Assembly (NCBI GenBank): GCA_022495995.1 | Contig: JAFEMH010007010.1 | Location: forward strand, 1-64,000 | Origin: Adenophora triphylla var. japonica | Lineage: Eukaryota > Streptophyta > Magnoliopsida > Asterales > Campanulaceae | DNA: 64,000 nucleotides | Direction of reading: 5' to 3' | Part shown: positions 33,329 to 45,738 of the stretch, in pieces | Numbering within the stretch: the stretch's first letter is position 1 | Layout of the letters: each line of letters opens with the position of its first letter | Notes under the pieces: generated by a model | What the model saw: only the letters and a program-made list of their open reading frames with translations | What the model was told of the DNA's origin: nothing | The model's database searches: none | Made by a program: the position numbers and the translations under genes

Positions 33329-36300
33329 ATGGCTAGGACTTTTAGCTGTGAACCTGGTACCGGGTATGGCTGTTGCTCTGTTAATCGTAGAGTGTACAAG
33401 CATTTAGGTGGTGTATGGAAGGAGATTCCCGTAGAAGAATGTGCCTCTGTCTTGACCAGGTGGGGTTTACGCTTTTGCGAGCTACCCCTACCCGTAGGAG
33501 AAACCCTAGGTGATTTAGGAACTGACGACCCAAGAATCATGTCTTTTCACCTTTTTCACGAGCTGCTTGATCATATAGTATTGTTTTATCTCAGAGGTCC
33601 CAATAAACCTTCCTTCCTTAGGAGTAGAAAAGGATTTCCGGGGGAATCTAGGTCGCCCATTAGTAGGTCTCCTAGGTCCCTTGAGTCTGCATATAGGACT
33701 GATTCCCCTGTTTCCTCTTGTTGTTCTTCAGATATGTCGACTTAGGAAAGGGCGACGACCTCTGCTACGACGAGCTCCCCCTCTACTAACATCGTGGATG
33801 CCTTCTACTCCTCGACTGTCTCAGGTCGCAATGAAAGGGGCTATGTGATTCCCAATCCAAAAACTGGGAGGAAGGGCTCAGAAGATCGGATCAGGATAAT
33901 GTATCAGTATTACGGGGTCGACAAAGAGGAATTCAGCCTAACCCATATGATGCCCAAGGAGTTTGATAAGCTGAGTTGGGAGAACAAAGTTAGGCATCCT
34001 ACTAGGGTGGCCTTCTTTTACGGTCAATTTGAAGCCGGTCTTTACCTTCCCTTGGATCCGTTTGTTTGTGAATTTTTGGAGTGTTTGGGAGCTGTCCCTA
34101 TGCAGTTAGGAGCCAACACTTGCCGAGTACTCATATGCTTTGCCATGGTATGTAGGTTCCTTGGGTATGAACCTTGCGTCCACATTTTTAGGGAATTTTT
34201 AAGGTAGCTTACGATAAGAGAACCCGTGGTTTAGTACCCCAGCTCAGATAAAGGCCCCCAGATTGTTTATCAATTTGCCTGATAAGGTAGCTGGATGAAA
34301 CTCGCATGTGATACTGGTGGAGAGCAGGAAAGGGTGGGAGTTCCCTTTGTCTGAGAGCAATTCTGTGATGATGAAGGAGGAGGATTACTGGGTTCCCTCC
34401 TGGAGTAAAGATTTAATCGATAGGTTGAAGTTGGTGGCTCAAAGGGGAACCGTGAACTGGGTCGCCCTTCACAGATAAGGACAGCTACATACAAGCTGGC
34501 ATGATGCAGGGAGGGGATGATGACGCAGTTCCTTTGGCCCTAGTAGTAAGGGGCCCTACTTATCCTGATTGGGTGACCCACGCCTTGGGTAGGTTTGAGG
34601 ATAAGTGCCAATTCTGTCAAAAGACTCCCAATTGCTGTAGAGATCAGGGAGAGCATGTTGGTGGTAAGTGTTTACTTGCCTGTGTCCTTTAGCTTGCCAA
34701 TTATTTATTAGCACGTATGTAGAACTTTAGCTCGTACATGTTTAGCTCGTATGTAGAACTTTAGCTCGTACATGTTTAGCTCGTATGTAGAACTTTAGCT
34801 CGTACATAGAACTTTGATTTGTCGAACTAACACTTTGCTTTTTGATCTTGTGCAGTTTTGACTCCCGAGCAACAGGCAAATATGAATCGCATTTCTGCCT
34901 TGGCTGATCAGAGGAGGAGCAAGAAGGCTCATGGGAAGGCCAATGCTCGGGCCAATAGAGAGAAGGAGGCCACTATTCGCCAAAAGTTGTTGCCCAAGGT
35001 CAGCGCTGGGACGATCCCCATAGATGGATTGGGGCCCTTCAAGTTGATTGATGAACCCGATGTTGAACATACTGGGGATGCGGAGGTTGAGATATCCTCG
35101 GAGAAGGCCTCGGAGGTCAGCCCTATACGCGACCTAGCTGGCTTCAAACCTACTGATTTGATCGACTTGGATCAAGGGGAGGATGAGACGAATGATGATG
35201 ATGCTCCCTTACAAACGTCAAGGAAGAGGTCGAAGCTCGGCCAAAGCTTAGGCGGAGTTGGTACTTCGGATAATCCTACCCCTCAAGCTCCTCCTGAAAT
35301 TAGCCCCGGGTTTGTTCGTGCTGAAATAGCGAGGCTCAATGATGTGCTTGCCCTGACTGGTATCAATTGCACAAGTCGCTGTTATCCCGAGTTGGGATAT
35401 GGACAGGCTATCATTCGACGGGCTGTAGATTCGAATTTGCAGACTCACTTTGATAAGGAGGGGCTTTCTCCTGAGGAATTCGCTGATAGGTCCGGCCTAT
35501 CCCACTGCGAGGTACTAGTTGACTTGTTCTTCTCTGCTATTTTTGGTCGCCATATTTGTTGATTTCTTTTGCATGTAATCGTTTGTCGAGCTAACTCAAT
35601 GCCATTTGTAGATGTAGTCCTTGACTCTTGTTGAGCAGGCCAAGAGTGGCTGGAGAGCGGCCATCGAGTGGGAGAAGATAGCTACTGGTGCTTATGCCCG
35701 GAAGGTTAAGGAGATAGATGAGCGGAAGGAGAAATATGGCGATCTGGATTCGTCGTATGATGCCATGAAGATGTGCAGAGATACTGCTGAAGCTGATAGG
35801 GACAAGACCCTGGCCGCCCTTAAGGAGTCCGAGAAGAAAATTACTTTGATGAAGGAGGAGGTCGACGCTGTCAAGGCCGACAAATCTACCTTGGAGAATG
35901 ACAATGGGGAGTTGACCAAGAAACTCAAGGCAGCCAATGAGCGGATCTTGAAGATGACCGAAGATCACTTGTCAGCTAGGAAGGACTGGGAGGAGGAGGC
36001 CATTGAAGCTTTCAAAGAAAGTGATGTGTGTCATGATGCTATAATTGCTAAGGCCAGGATGTTCTTCAATACAGGTCGGTGTCATATGGCGCGACGAGCT
36101 ATTGTTGACCCGTCGGCTGACGTTTCTCTAGAGCAGCTAGCTCGGTGGGCGACTGAAGCTCAATACGACCTTGTAGCTCGTGGTGGCCACTCGGTCGTGC
36201 CCTATACTGACAACGACCTTGTTTTCTATTGCTTTCGTAAAGACCAAGAAGATGAATGTGAGTCATGGGTTGCTCCCCCCTAGCTGAAAGAAATTTTAAT

Positions 36301-36507
36301 GTTCTTTTTGAAGAGATCCAGAAGGCTGAAGAGATGGAGGAAGAGGAAGAAGAGGAAGCCGCCAATGACCAATCAGACCAAGCTAACGATGGGCCAGCTG
36401 TTATCTTTTTACTTGATGTAATGAGAACAAGTTTCAAAACAATTCCTTTTTTGCTTTTATGTCGTGGTGCCTTAGCCCAGTTTTTTGGGAGGCATCCCAA
36501 CTCGTAA
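33329..36507 (+). pseudogene. Antisense accessory gene of Tat element (putative gypsy-type transposon domain, two introns)
   Basis: Three exons: 33,329-34,663, 34,856-35,511 and 35,618 to 36,283 or 36,507. Introns 34,664-34,855 (GTAAGTG to TGTGCAG, phase 1) and 35,512-35,617 (GTACTAG to GATGTAG, phase 0) join open frames exactly. Exon 1 holds GLYLPLDPFVCEFLECLGAV and VCRFLGYEPCVHIF, matching the putative gypsy-type transposon domain (PF04195 type) seen in plant antisense ORFs. Exon 2 is Lys-rich, then acidic. Exon 3 is a long coiled coil (ALKESEKKITLMKEEVDAV). Lesions: TAG at 33,743, frame changes near 34,207, Trp to TGA at 34,296, a frame change at about 34,476, and another near 36,270 before an E-rich tail. 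Function unknown; possibly structural or a regulator of gag-pol. Confidence 0.75.
34714..34812 (+). repeat. Short tandem repeat inside first intron of antisense gene
   Basis: A unit of about 35 bases containing CGTATGTAGAACTTTAGCTC, then GTACATGTTTAG, repeated nearly three times. Confidence 0.85.
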
Positions 36508-36719
36508 TATTTTATTTGCTCAAGTCCTGGCCCGCTTTGGGGGACTTGGTTTTATTTAATCGTAGTTGACTTTTGCTTGAATCTGTTTTGCTTCGATCCA
36601 GCTATTTGTTTTGAATGTCGAACTAGATTTAATAGGACAAATGAGTCGCTACAATCTTTTGATCGGACTAGTTATTTAACAACAAAGTCGACCTTATACT
36701 TTGCTTGATTTTTGAAAAC

Positions 36720-37082
36720 GAGATTGACTAAGAGTCGAACCTGTTAAGGGAACGAAGCTGACAAATGGTCGAGCTTGTTATAACAAAGTCGACTAAGAGT
36801 CGGACTTATTGAATGAACTAGACTAATTATAAATCGAGCCTATTAGAACGAAGTCGACTATGAGTCGAACTTGTTAAATGAACGAGACTGATTAAGAATC
36901 GAGCCTGTTTAAAGGAACGAGGCTGACTAAAAGTCGAGCCTGTTTAAAGGAACGAGTCTGACTAAGAGTCGAGCCTGTTTAAAGGAACGAGGCTGACTAA
37001 GAGTCGAGCCGTTTAAAGGAACGAGGCTGACTAAGAGTCGAGCCTGTTTAAAGGAACGAGGCTGACTAAGAGTCGAGCCCAT
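36720..37082. repeat. 35-bp minisatellite between convergent genes of Tat element
   Basis: About ten units. The last five are almost identical (GGAACGAGGCTGACTAAGAG, then TCGAGCCTGTTTAAA); the earlier ones are diverged. It lies between the 3' end of the antisense gene and the end of pol. Tandem repeats in 3' untranslated regions are common in Tat elements. Confidence 0.92.
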
Positions 37083-37254
37083 TAGAATCGATGCACAAAC
37101 GTAACACAATTTGAATAAAACTGCAACTTTATTGAAGTAGTAGCATGATTACATAGAAAATGGAGAGCTAGAACTAGAACTAAACTCAAACTTGAAAGCG
37201 GAAACTAACTTTGAAACTGAACTAGAAAACTGAACTAGAAAACTTGAACTAGAA

Positions 37255-40200
37255 GTAGTATCTGATAAGGTGGGTAGCATGCCATGGGTGCTTCAACTCT
37301 TCACCATCTAAATGGACGATCATGTAAGTTCCCTCCTTAACAACTCGAGTGACGATGTAGGGACCTTCCCAGTTGGGAGATAACTTGTTCATCAGAGTTC
37401 TCCTTCCAGTTGACTCGATCCTCCTCAAAACATGGTCGCCTACTTGGAATTATCTTATCTTCACCTTCTTATCGTGGCAACTCTTGGTTTTCTGCTTATA
37501 ATTTACCATCCTTAGATGAGCTGTATCTCGCTTCTCGTCGATCAAATCCAAGTCGAGCAATCTGTTGGTGTCGTTCTGCTCTGTGGGAACTTGTAGCTCG
37601 GCCGGTGCCATGGCTTCTGATCCATATGCAAGAGCGAATGGGGTTTCCCCCGTGGGCCCCCGAATGGTTGTGCGGACTGCCCAGAGAGCAAGGGGGAGTC
37701 GTCCAACCAGGTGCTACGTCGACCAACCAAACCCATTTTTGATGCTGAGAGGACCAACTTGTTCCCTGCTTCGGCTTGCCCGTTGCCTTGAGGATAGGCG
37801 ACTGACGAATTCAATTGCTTGACTCCTACTATTTTCATTTCGTCTTTGAAAGCTTGGGAGAATTGTAACCCGTTGTCTGATACTATTGCCCGAGGAATCC
37901 CAAAGCGACACCAAATGAAGTCGTGAATGAAATTGATGGCGTTTTCCTCAGTAATCCTGGCTAATGGCTTGGCCTCGACCCACTTTGTAAAATAATCAAT
38001 GGCCACGATCACGTGCTTGCAATTTCCACGGGCGGGCAGGAAGGGTCCAATCAAATCGACACCCCACATATCAAAAGGCCAAGTAGCGATCACTGGAGTT
38101 TGCTCGGTTGTAAGAAAGTGAGGTAGATTGGCGAAACTTTGACACTGATCACACCCTTGAACGAAGTCGTGTGCGACAGCCCTCATGTGCGCCCAATAAT
38201 AGCCCATTGTAATCAACTTGTTGGCTAAAGTTTTGGCCCCCGGGTGTCCACCACAAACTCCACTATGCACCTCGTACATCAGCTGGGTAACCTCTTGGGG
38301 GTGGACACATCTCAATAATGGCCTACTGAAGGACCTTCTAAACAACGTGTTTCCTTGAATAACATATCTCGGAGCCTTTTTCTTAATGGCTCGAGCTGCT
38401 TTCTCATCATCAGGTAGCTCGCCAGTTTCTAGGTATGCTCGTATTTCTTCGATCCAGCACTTAGTGTAGACCCACTCTCTACCAGTATTTTCCAGGCATT
38501 GAATCTGGACCCTCTAATAAGTTGGATGTTCGAGAAAAGAGATAGGTTCCCCATGCTGCTCATTCGATGTAGCCAGTTTCGAGAGTAGGCCGGCCAATTC
38601 GTTGTCATCTCGACCAACCCTCTGTATCTCCCAAAATTCCAAGTCTGTGATCAGCTTCTTGACCAGGTCGCAGTATTTGACCAAGGTAGGATTCAGCACC
38701 TCGTATTCTCCTATGACTTGGTTGACTATCAACTGAGAATCACAGTAAGCCACAATCTTGGTCGCTCCAAAACACTTTGCGTACTCAATAGCAGCGAGCT
38801 TCATATTTGGCCTGGTTGTTGGAAGCTTCAAACTTGAATCTCAGTGCCTCCTCATACACGGTCCCTGATTCTGGCTCGACCAATACAATTCCAGCCCCAC
38901 TAACGTTCTTTGTTGCCGACCCATCAGAGTATACTTTCCAGCAATCGTCGGGCAAACTTGTGGCGGACTGAGTCTCTGACTCCTTTCCTTTTCCTTTCTC
39001 CTTCTGAGATCGTACTTCGCTATCTTCTTTGGTGAACGTAAGCTCGACCAAGAAGTCTGCCAAAGCTTGAGCTTTTAATGCCTTTCGAGGCCGATACTTG
39101 ATGTCAAATTCTGTGAGAGCAATTGACCAGCTGAGTAAGCGGCCTAAACTTTCTGGCTTGTGTAGGATCTTCCTCAGGGGTGCGTTAGTAAGCACGACAA
39201 TCGGGTGAGCCAGAAAATAAGCTCGCAACTTCCTGGAAGCTACGACCAAAGCATATGCTACCTTCTCTGCATTATAGTACCTGCCCTCCACGTCGGACAA
39301 GGCCTTGCTTACATAATATACGGGCTTCTGAAGCCCTCCTTCTTCTCGAACTAAAATAGCGTCCACAGCTTGGTCGCCAACAGATAGATAGACAAACAAT
39401 GTTTCCCCTACAACCTGGCTGCTCAATAGTAGGGGAGAAGCAAGATACTCCTTAAGCTGCTGGAACGACGAATGACATTCAGCCGTCCACTCAAAAATTT
39501 TCGTACCCCTCAATGATTTAAAGAAGGGGAGAGATATTTCTGCTGACTTAGCTATAAAGCGACCTAGGGCTGCAACCCTACCGTTGAGTCGCTGCATCTC
39601 CTTAATATTTGTAGGCTCCTTCATGTCGACCAGAGCCTTGATCTTTTCTGGATTGGCTTCAATACCTCGATGAGAAACCATAAAGCCAAGAAATTTGCAG
39701 CTACCACGCCGAACACGCACTTGCTAGGATTAAGTTTCATGTCGTTTGCTCGTAAATTGGCGAACGTTTCCCTTAGGTCGACCACGTGACGTCCGACCTT
39801 TGTTTTGATAACCATATCATCGACGTAGGCTTCCATATTTCGGCCAATTTGTGAGGCAAAGACCTTGTTGACCATCCTTTGGTAGGTCGCTCCTGCATTC
39901 TTCAAACCAAACTGCATCATAGTGTAGCAATAGATACCCCCAGCATCTTGGAAAGTCGTCTTCACTACATTATCCTCGTGCATCTTGATCTGATGATAAC
40001 CCGAGTAAGTGTCGAGGAAGCTTAATGTGGTGTGTCCAGCTATTGAATCTACGAGCTTATCGATCCGAGGCAGAGGATAGCTATCATTGGGCCAGGCTAG
40101 ATTTAGGTTGGTGAAGTCGACACACATCCTTCACTTGCCATTAGATTTCTTCACCATTACCACATTAGCTAGCCAGGTAGTATGAGAGGCCTCCTTGATT

Positions 40201-41260
40201 ATACCTGCACTTAAAAGCTTTTGTACCTCAAGTTTGATTGCTTCCTCTTTGTCACGAGCAAAGCTTTGCAGCTTCTGTGCCTTGTGTTTCATGGTCGAAT
40301 TAACCTCCAGCCTGTGAACAGCGACCTCCTCCTTTATTCCCTTCATGTCTTCTACTCGCCAAGTGAAAACATCACTGCTCTCCTTTAGTAGCTTGACAAT
40401 TTCTACTCTTTCTTCAGCTGACAACTGCTTACCAATCTGAATTTTTTGTTCGGGATAAGAAGGATTTGTTATCACTGTCTCTAGCTCGTCAACAGCTTCA
40501 AGCTCCGGACCATCTCTAAAATGCAGGGTCTCGATAATGATCTCGCGAACCCTCCGTCTTTCTTCAGCCCCCAAGTGTGGAGCTTCTTCAACAATCATGT
40601 CATCCAGTTCGACTGCGATCTCACCGGTGGTGGCCCCAGGAGTTATTGTCGATTTGTAGGCATAGCTCGGCTATGAAGACTTGGTCGACCATAACTGCAT
40701 CTGAATCAACCATGGTGTTATGAGAAGGACGTGTCGGCTCAGTCATGACGTTGTCATGTGAGTGATAGGTCGCTTCTTCCATTCATGTGATCGTAGATAG
40801 TCGCAACGTTGTGGTGACAGACTTTGATAGCTTCAAGTATCCCTCAAGAGTTTCAACCTCTAGCTCCCTCTTCTTTCTCATTCGAAGGACATGATCAAGG
40901 TAAGATCGAGTTGTACTTTGCACGTATCCTACTCCAGCTAGTGTGGGAAACTTAACTCATTGATGGGGGATGGAGGCCACCATTCCAAGTGCGACCTATC
41001 CAGGAATACCTAAAATAGCAGCATAATCACTATTTACATCAATAACAATAATGGTTACCTTAGTAGTGACCCTGGATGGATGCTGGCCTATATCAACATC
41101 TAGCTCGATCTGCCCCTTTGCATCCACCCTATGATTGGTGAAGCCTTCAAGTCGACCATCATAACATGTCAACTACTCCTTAGAGAGTCCCATTTCTTTG
41201 AACGTTTTTTAAAAGAGAATGTCTTTGCAGGCCCCCGTGTCTATCAAGAGTCTGCTCGTC
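37255..41260 (-). pseudogene. Tat pol: protease, RT, RNase H, second RNase H, integrase
   Basis: Reading minus: protease LLIDTGACKDILF near 41,210-41,250; linker and RT entry 40,598-40,131; RT 40,127-39,680 with CVDFTNLN, FLDTYSGYHQIKMHE and active-site AYVDD; RNase H 39,700-39,050; a second RNase H 39,000-38,520 (VYSDGSATKNVSGAG, AYCDSQLIVNQV); integrase 38,345-37,560 with HHCC finger, VAIDYFTKWVEAKP, VSDNG and YPQGNGQAEA (D, D, E); the C-terminal tail HPWHATHLIRYY ends at 37,255. Lesions: Trp to TGA at about 40,130, frameshifts at about 39,690, 38,810 and 37,740, and stops near 38,430-38,350. Order RT-RH-INT makes it Ty3/gypsy. Confidence 0.92.
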
Positions 41261-41529
41261 GTACACCCATCAATCAGTTCTGGGATAACGAGAACTTGCT
41301 CTCTAATCGCTACATTAGTTGCTAGCTCGTCTGGATAGAAGCTGATAACCTCATCCCTGATGTAGCTTCTAGGCGGCACGTGAGGGGCTTTGTTGAGCTG
41401 GAATATCTTATGTTTCAGAGCGGTGTTGCTAGCTCGCTCAGTAATCACTCCTAAATTCATTCGAGGCTGCCTCGGCTCAGGTATACCTCCAGTAGCTCGC
41501 TCACCTCCACCAGGCTGAGCTGCTTTCAC

Positions 41530-43397
41530 ATATCTGTCGAGCTTACCATCGTCGACCCACTTCTAAATGATACGTTTAAGGCTCATACAATTCTCTGTAG
41601 TGTGGCCCGTATCCTTGTGATATTCACAATATTTGCTGTTGTCCCTTCTGAACTTATCTCTTGGGTTCATTGGGCTGGTGGACCGAGCTCGACTGTCTTC
41701 AAGATTTCAGTACGACTTACTGTCAATGGGGTAAATGTTTCGGGCACTCTCTCAGTCGCCCTAGTTCTGTTCTTCCTATTCTTGTTGTTACCACCATTTT
41801 TTACCGAGCCCTTTTTATCAGTATCTGCGACCTCAGACTTGGAACCTTTTCCATTCTTCTTTTCCTTCCTTTCTTCAGATATTGCCACATTGTAGGCCCT
41901 TTCAAACAGTTCTTGACGGGTTGTCACACTCTTGACTTGTAGCTCGTAGTCTAAGTCAGCTGAGGTTACCCCATTCCTAAAGCAATTTATCACTTCCCTG
42001 TCTGTCAGGTCCTCTTCAATTTGGTCGACCATCTCCTTGAACTTGGTATAATAGCTCATCGAGCTTTCGTTCTTTCCTTGTGCCAAATTGTTCAAGTCGG
42101 TGACCGTCAACTTTCGGGCTCCAGCTGTCGAGAAGCGATCTAGAAACTTCTTCCTCATATAATGCTATGTGGTAATACAACCTGGTGTCAAACCCTTAAA
42201 CCAAGTCAGGGCTGCCCATGTAAGGGTGCTGGTAAGTGCCTTGCACATCATATCATCCTCGTTAGAGACAAAACACATGGTAGCCTCCAGATGTTGTATA
42301 TGGTTCTGGGCATTGGTAGCACCCGAATATTTTTCTAGAGTGGGCAACCTGAAACCTTGAGGAGGTCGTCGATCGAGCAATTCCTTGGACAAGGGACAAA
42401 GAGTAAAGTCGTTTCGCTCGCCCTTTCTAGCATCCTCCTTCTTGTCGGCCTCCCATTGCTCTAGTCTTTTCTTCTACTGCAACCATTCCCTAGCATCTGG
42501 ATTGTCGTCCCTTGCATGGGAGACGTCATTGGATCTGTGTCGCTCATCACGGTGAGGTTCCCTCCTTGAGTTAGCCCTACGCCTTTCACCTCCGGGAGGA
42601 GTCACCTCTCTACCTCGTCTGTCTCTGTGGGAAGGCGACCTTACTGAGTTCACTGGCGACCTGCGCCTATCTTCCCTGACTGGCGACCTGCGCCCATCTC
42701 TATCCCGGTGAGAGTGCGATCTAGCTGATCTGACTGGCGACCTGCGCCCATTTCTTTCGCGGTGTGACTGCGATATCCCTGTTCTAACAGGTGACCTATG
42801 CCTATTCCTTTCGGCCTCCCTCTGTCGCCTCAACTCAGACTCAACTTCCTGTTCCCTGTTCGTATTGAGATGACTTCGCAAGTCGTCAGGCGGAATCGGT
42901 ATGTGGGTGCGAATGTGTGGTACGATCTGCCGCTCATCATTTTGTCTGTTACTCCCATTCTGCCTAGCACTTTCGTCGGGCTGCCTGTGAAAAACCTGGG
43001 AGGGGGCTGCCATTTCCGACCTTCTGTCATTCTGCTCAGGCTCCTCCTCCATCTCTATTAATTCTGCTAGAATTCTAGCCCGCTCCACTAGCATCTCCTT
43101 CCTACTGAGGGGATTGGTTGAGGGACTTGGTCTGTCGTCTGCAGCCATTCGCCCTACTTGTTGACGCTTTGGTGGGGGCTGGGCTCCTTGCTCAACCGTA
43201 GGTCTCTTCTCCCTCCGGTTATCTGGTAAACCCCTACCATCAGCAACGCTGTTCTAACGCGTCGCCCTCACATGCTGACGAGGCGGAGGAGGAGGAGGCA
43301 TGTTAACGTTGCGGTTTCCAGCATTCGTATTAGTACCGGTGTTACCTTCGTTATGCTCGTCCGAGGCTTCTGAAACATGACCATCAGAAGTCACCAT
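41530..43397 (-). pseudogene. Tat gag
   Basis: Starts at the ATG at 43,397 (MVTSDGHVSEASDEHNEGN), 60 bases after the 5' LTR. A poly-Pro run, then an Arg/Ser-rich part with repeated RSPVR words (42,620-42,790), then the conserved gag core (42,392-41,667: TLEKYSGATNAQNHIQHLEA, MRKKFLDRFSTAGARKLTV) and a zinc-knuckle-like CEYHKDTGHTTENC near 41,590-41,632. Stops at about 43,255, 42,475 and 42,162 interrupt it. Gag would form the particle and package RNA. The RS repeats resemble SR-protein tails, which is unusual for gag; they may be low-complexity expansion. Confidence 0.85.
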
Positions 43398-43434
43398 GAT
43401 GATGGGTTGTAAGAAATTTCGAGGTCGAAAACAC

Positions 43435-43457
43435 GATTTCCGGCAATGGAACCAAAC
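43435..43457 (-). other. Primer-binding site region of Tat element
   Basis: Minus strand reads TGGTTCCATTGCCGGAAAT within a few bases of the LTR end. The tRNA was not identified. Confidence 0.5.
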
Positions 43458-44104
43458 TGATGTTGCAAGAATCGTGTCGTAATCAATCTCCGTCCAGCTG
43501 CAAGATCAATCTACTGACTTCTGACCTGAAAACAGAACTCATGACTAGCCGGAATGGTGTTCGGCGAAGACCCTCGGGCGTGAGAGTAAGTATGGTGTAT
43601 AGAGAGCTAATAAGTTATATGGAACAATGTATTCTCAAATAACTAAAAAGCAATTACATTGAAACGGTTGACATTGCCTTGTATTTATAGTTGTTAATGA
43701 GAGATATAATTGTGGTATGATTGTATTAAATCCCTATAATCTCGGATCAGATATACATAAGAGATCTTGTCCATGAATAACTCCTGATTTGTAGGGAGTC
43801 CGTTATGGAAAGAGTTGTATTCACGCCTGGACTTTGTAGGTCGTCACTTATTATGATAGGTCGAGGTCGCCTATTGGGTCTAGGTCGACCTGACTGATGG
43901 ATGGGATCGGGTCATGCCCGAATTGAGATCTGGATCGTATGTCCGACCAATCTAGGTCGGGACCATGAGCTAGGTCGACTGATCTCGCTGTTGGGCCTTG
44001 GGCCTGATATTGATTGGGCCTAGCCCACTGAAAATATGGTGACAATAATATGTAGGTAACTGAGATTGCTTGCTGGGCCTAACCCGTCATATTTATTCCG
44101 TTCA
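43458..44104 (-). repeat. 5' LTR of Tat element
   Basis: Partner of 32,130-32,818. The minus-strand TATA box at 43,682-43,689 would drive gag-pol. Differs from the other LTR by scattered substitutions and several short indels, so insertion is older than that of the 12.6-kb element. Confidence 0.92.
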
Positions 44105-44305
44105 CCAAATATAATTTTATAAAAAATTTAGCGGTCATAATTGTTTTGGAGGATAAACATAAATTCCATTTCATATTAGCCATCCTAATTATTTATGTCC
44201 AAAATGAATGTTACATATTTTTCTTCGGCCAAATTCCATATTTTAGTTCAATAAATCATCTATAATAAAAGGTGAATTTGATTTTGAGAGTTCATCTCAT
44301 AAACA
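44105..44305. repeat. Right flank of Tat element, repeated at 30,255-30,350 and 32,020-32,095
   Basis: GGAGGATAAACATAAA, GGCCAAAT and TCTATAATAAAA plus TTTGATTTTGAGAGTTCATC occur in the same order on the left side of the Tat element, where the block is split by the long-TIR element. It is a repeat into which both inserted. Confidence 0.6.
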
Positions 44306-44726
44306 TTTAAACTCATTGTGAGAGTTCACATTCATCATTATTCGTTATTCTTTTGAATTTTTTTAAAATTATTGATTAAAAATTAAGTTTGAGAGTAAAA
44401 TTAAGTTGGAGAGTCGTGTGTACGAGAATTGATTTTTGTTTTATTTTCGAATGTTTTGATTTTTTGTTACAAAATATGAGTTGGTAGACAAGCCATAAGA
44501 ATTAGATTTAGTCTAATAAAGAATATTAAAGATTATTAAAACAACTTTTAATTTGATAGTTCAATATTTGGTCAACTCCATTGTAGAAGCTTGAATTTAG
44601 GAGATGTGGGAAATCTTTATGCATTTTTTTTAGGAATTTTGAAAACAATGTCTTCATGAACTACTTTTTCAAGCAAAGCCCCTATGCAGAAGAATAAGCA
44701 CATCATTTCATAATACATAATACATA

Positions 44727-44997
44727 CTCCCTCCGTCCCACGTGAATAGACACCAAAAATCTTGGCACAATAACTAAGGAAAATGAATATAATAATAAAA
44801 ATGTGTGGTAGGAAATGAAGAGAGAGAATGAGTGGAGTTGGTTGAATAAATTGTGTGATAGAAAATGAAGAGAGAGAATGAGTGGGTGGGGTAGGATGAA
44901 TATAAAATAATAAATTCTTTTCCATTTTGGGCAGTGTCTATTCACGTGGGACGTCCCAAAAAGGAAATAAGTGTCTATTCACGTGGGACGGAGGGAG
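44727..44997. mobile_element. Stowaway-like MITE with near-perfect TIRs
   Basis: CTCCCTCCGTCCCACGTGAA at the left and TTCACGTGGGACGGAGGGAG at the right, flanked by TA. The right duplicate lacks it at 48,401, giving the empty site. Confidence 0.9.
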
Positions 44998-45357
44998 TAT
45001 ATTATATAGGCTCCGTTTGTTTCGACGTACAACGTTTTTCGAAAAATGTTTTCGTAAAATAACTAGTTTTACGGTGTTTGATTGTTTTTCGAAAATATTT
45101 TCCACATTTTCCGGCGTTTGATTGTTTTTCGGAAAACGTTTTCCGTAAAATAACTCATTTTTCGGTGTTTGGTTGTTTTCCGGAAAACGTTTTCCCCATT
45201 TTCCGGTGTTTTTATGTTTTCCGAAAAATGGAAAAAACGTTTTCCGGAAAACATTTTACGCCCTTTCTAAGGATAATGACTTACGGGTTTTTCCGAAGTA
45301 AAATATTTTTCGAAAAATGGTGTCCTTCATGTACAACTCATATTTCACAATGTACAA

Positions 45358-45360
<3 letters not shown>

Positions 45361-45409
<49 letters not shown>
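45361..45409. repeat. (AT)n microsatellite
   Basis: About 49 bases of AT, continuing at 45,697-45,736 on the other side of the MITE; originally one tract. Confidence 0.95.
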
Positions 45410-45411
<2 letters not shown>

Positions 45412-45412
<1 letters not shown>

Positions 45413-45695
45413 TCCCTCCGTCCCAGGTGAGTGTGGATTAATTTTTCTTTTGCTACGTCCCACGTGAGTGTGGACTGTCAAAAATGACAAAAAATCTTTA
45501 CTATTACCCTCACTCATTCTCTCTCGTACTTTACTTTTACACTCACAACACCAATCAACTCATTATTCCTTCCACTCATTCTCTCTCATATTTAATTTTT
45601 CATACTCACAAACACCTCCTTCCACTATTTATCTCTTACTTTTCCTTAATTTCTGTGCCAAAAATTTTGGTCCACACTCACCTGGGACGGAGGGA

Positions 45696-45696
<1 letters not shown>
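45412..45696. mobile_element. Stowaway-like MITE inside (AT)n tract
   Basis: CTCCCTCCGTCCCAGGTGAG and CTCACCTGGGACGGAGGGAG form perfect TIRs. Different family from the MITE at the same tract in the right copy (51,930). Confidence 0.88.

Positions 45697-45738
<42 letters not shown>

Larger units (their letters stand above)
32130..44104 (-). mobile_element. Complete Ty3/gypsy Tat-lineage retrotransposon with antisense gene (11,975 bp)
   Basis: TSD CCAAA at 32,125-32,129 and 44,105-44,109. LTRs occupy 32,130-32,818 and 43,458-44,104. Gag-pol reads on the minus strand, and a spliced accessory gene reads on the plus strand, converging on a 35-bp tandem repeat. Two RNase H segments in pol point to the Tat lineage, and the antisense ORF before the 3' LTR resembles Retand/Grande-type members. 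Gag, pol and the accessory gene all have stops or frameshifts, so this copy is not autonomous. Confidence 0.93.

Noticed and set aside
33329..36507. A host gene with three exons
   Set aside because: It lies wholly between the LTRs of a complete element with a perfect TSD and has the transposon-type domain of antisense ORFs.
36720..37082. CRISPR array
   Set aside because: Units are contiguous without unique spacers, and the sequence is plant nuclear DNA; it is a minisatellite.
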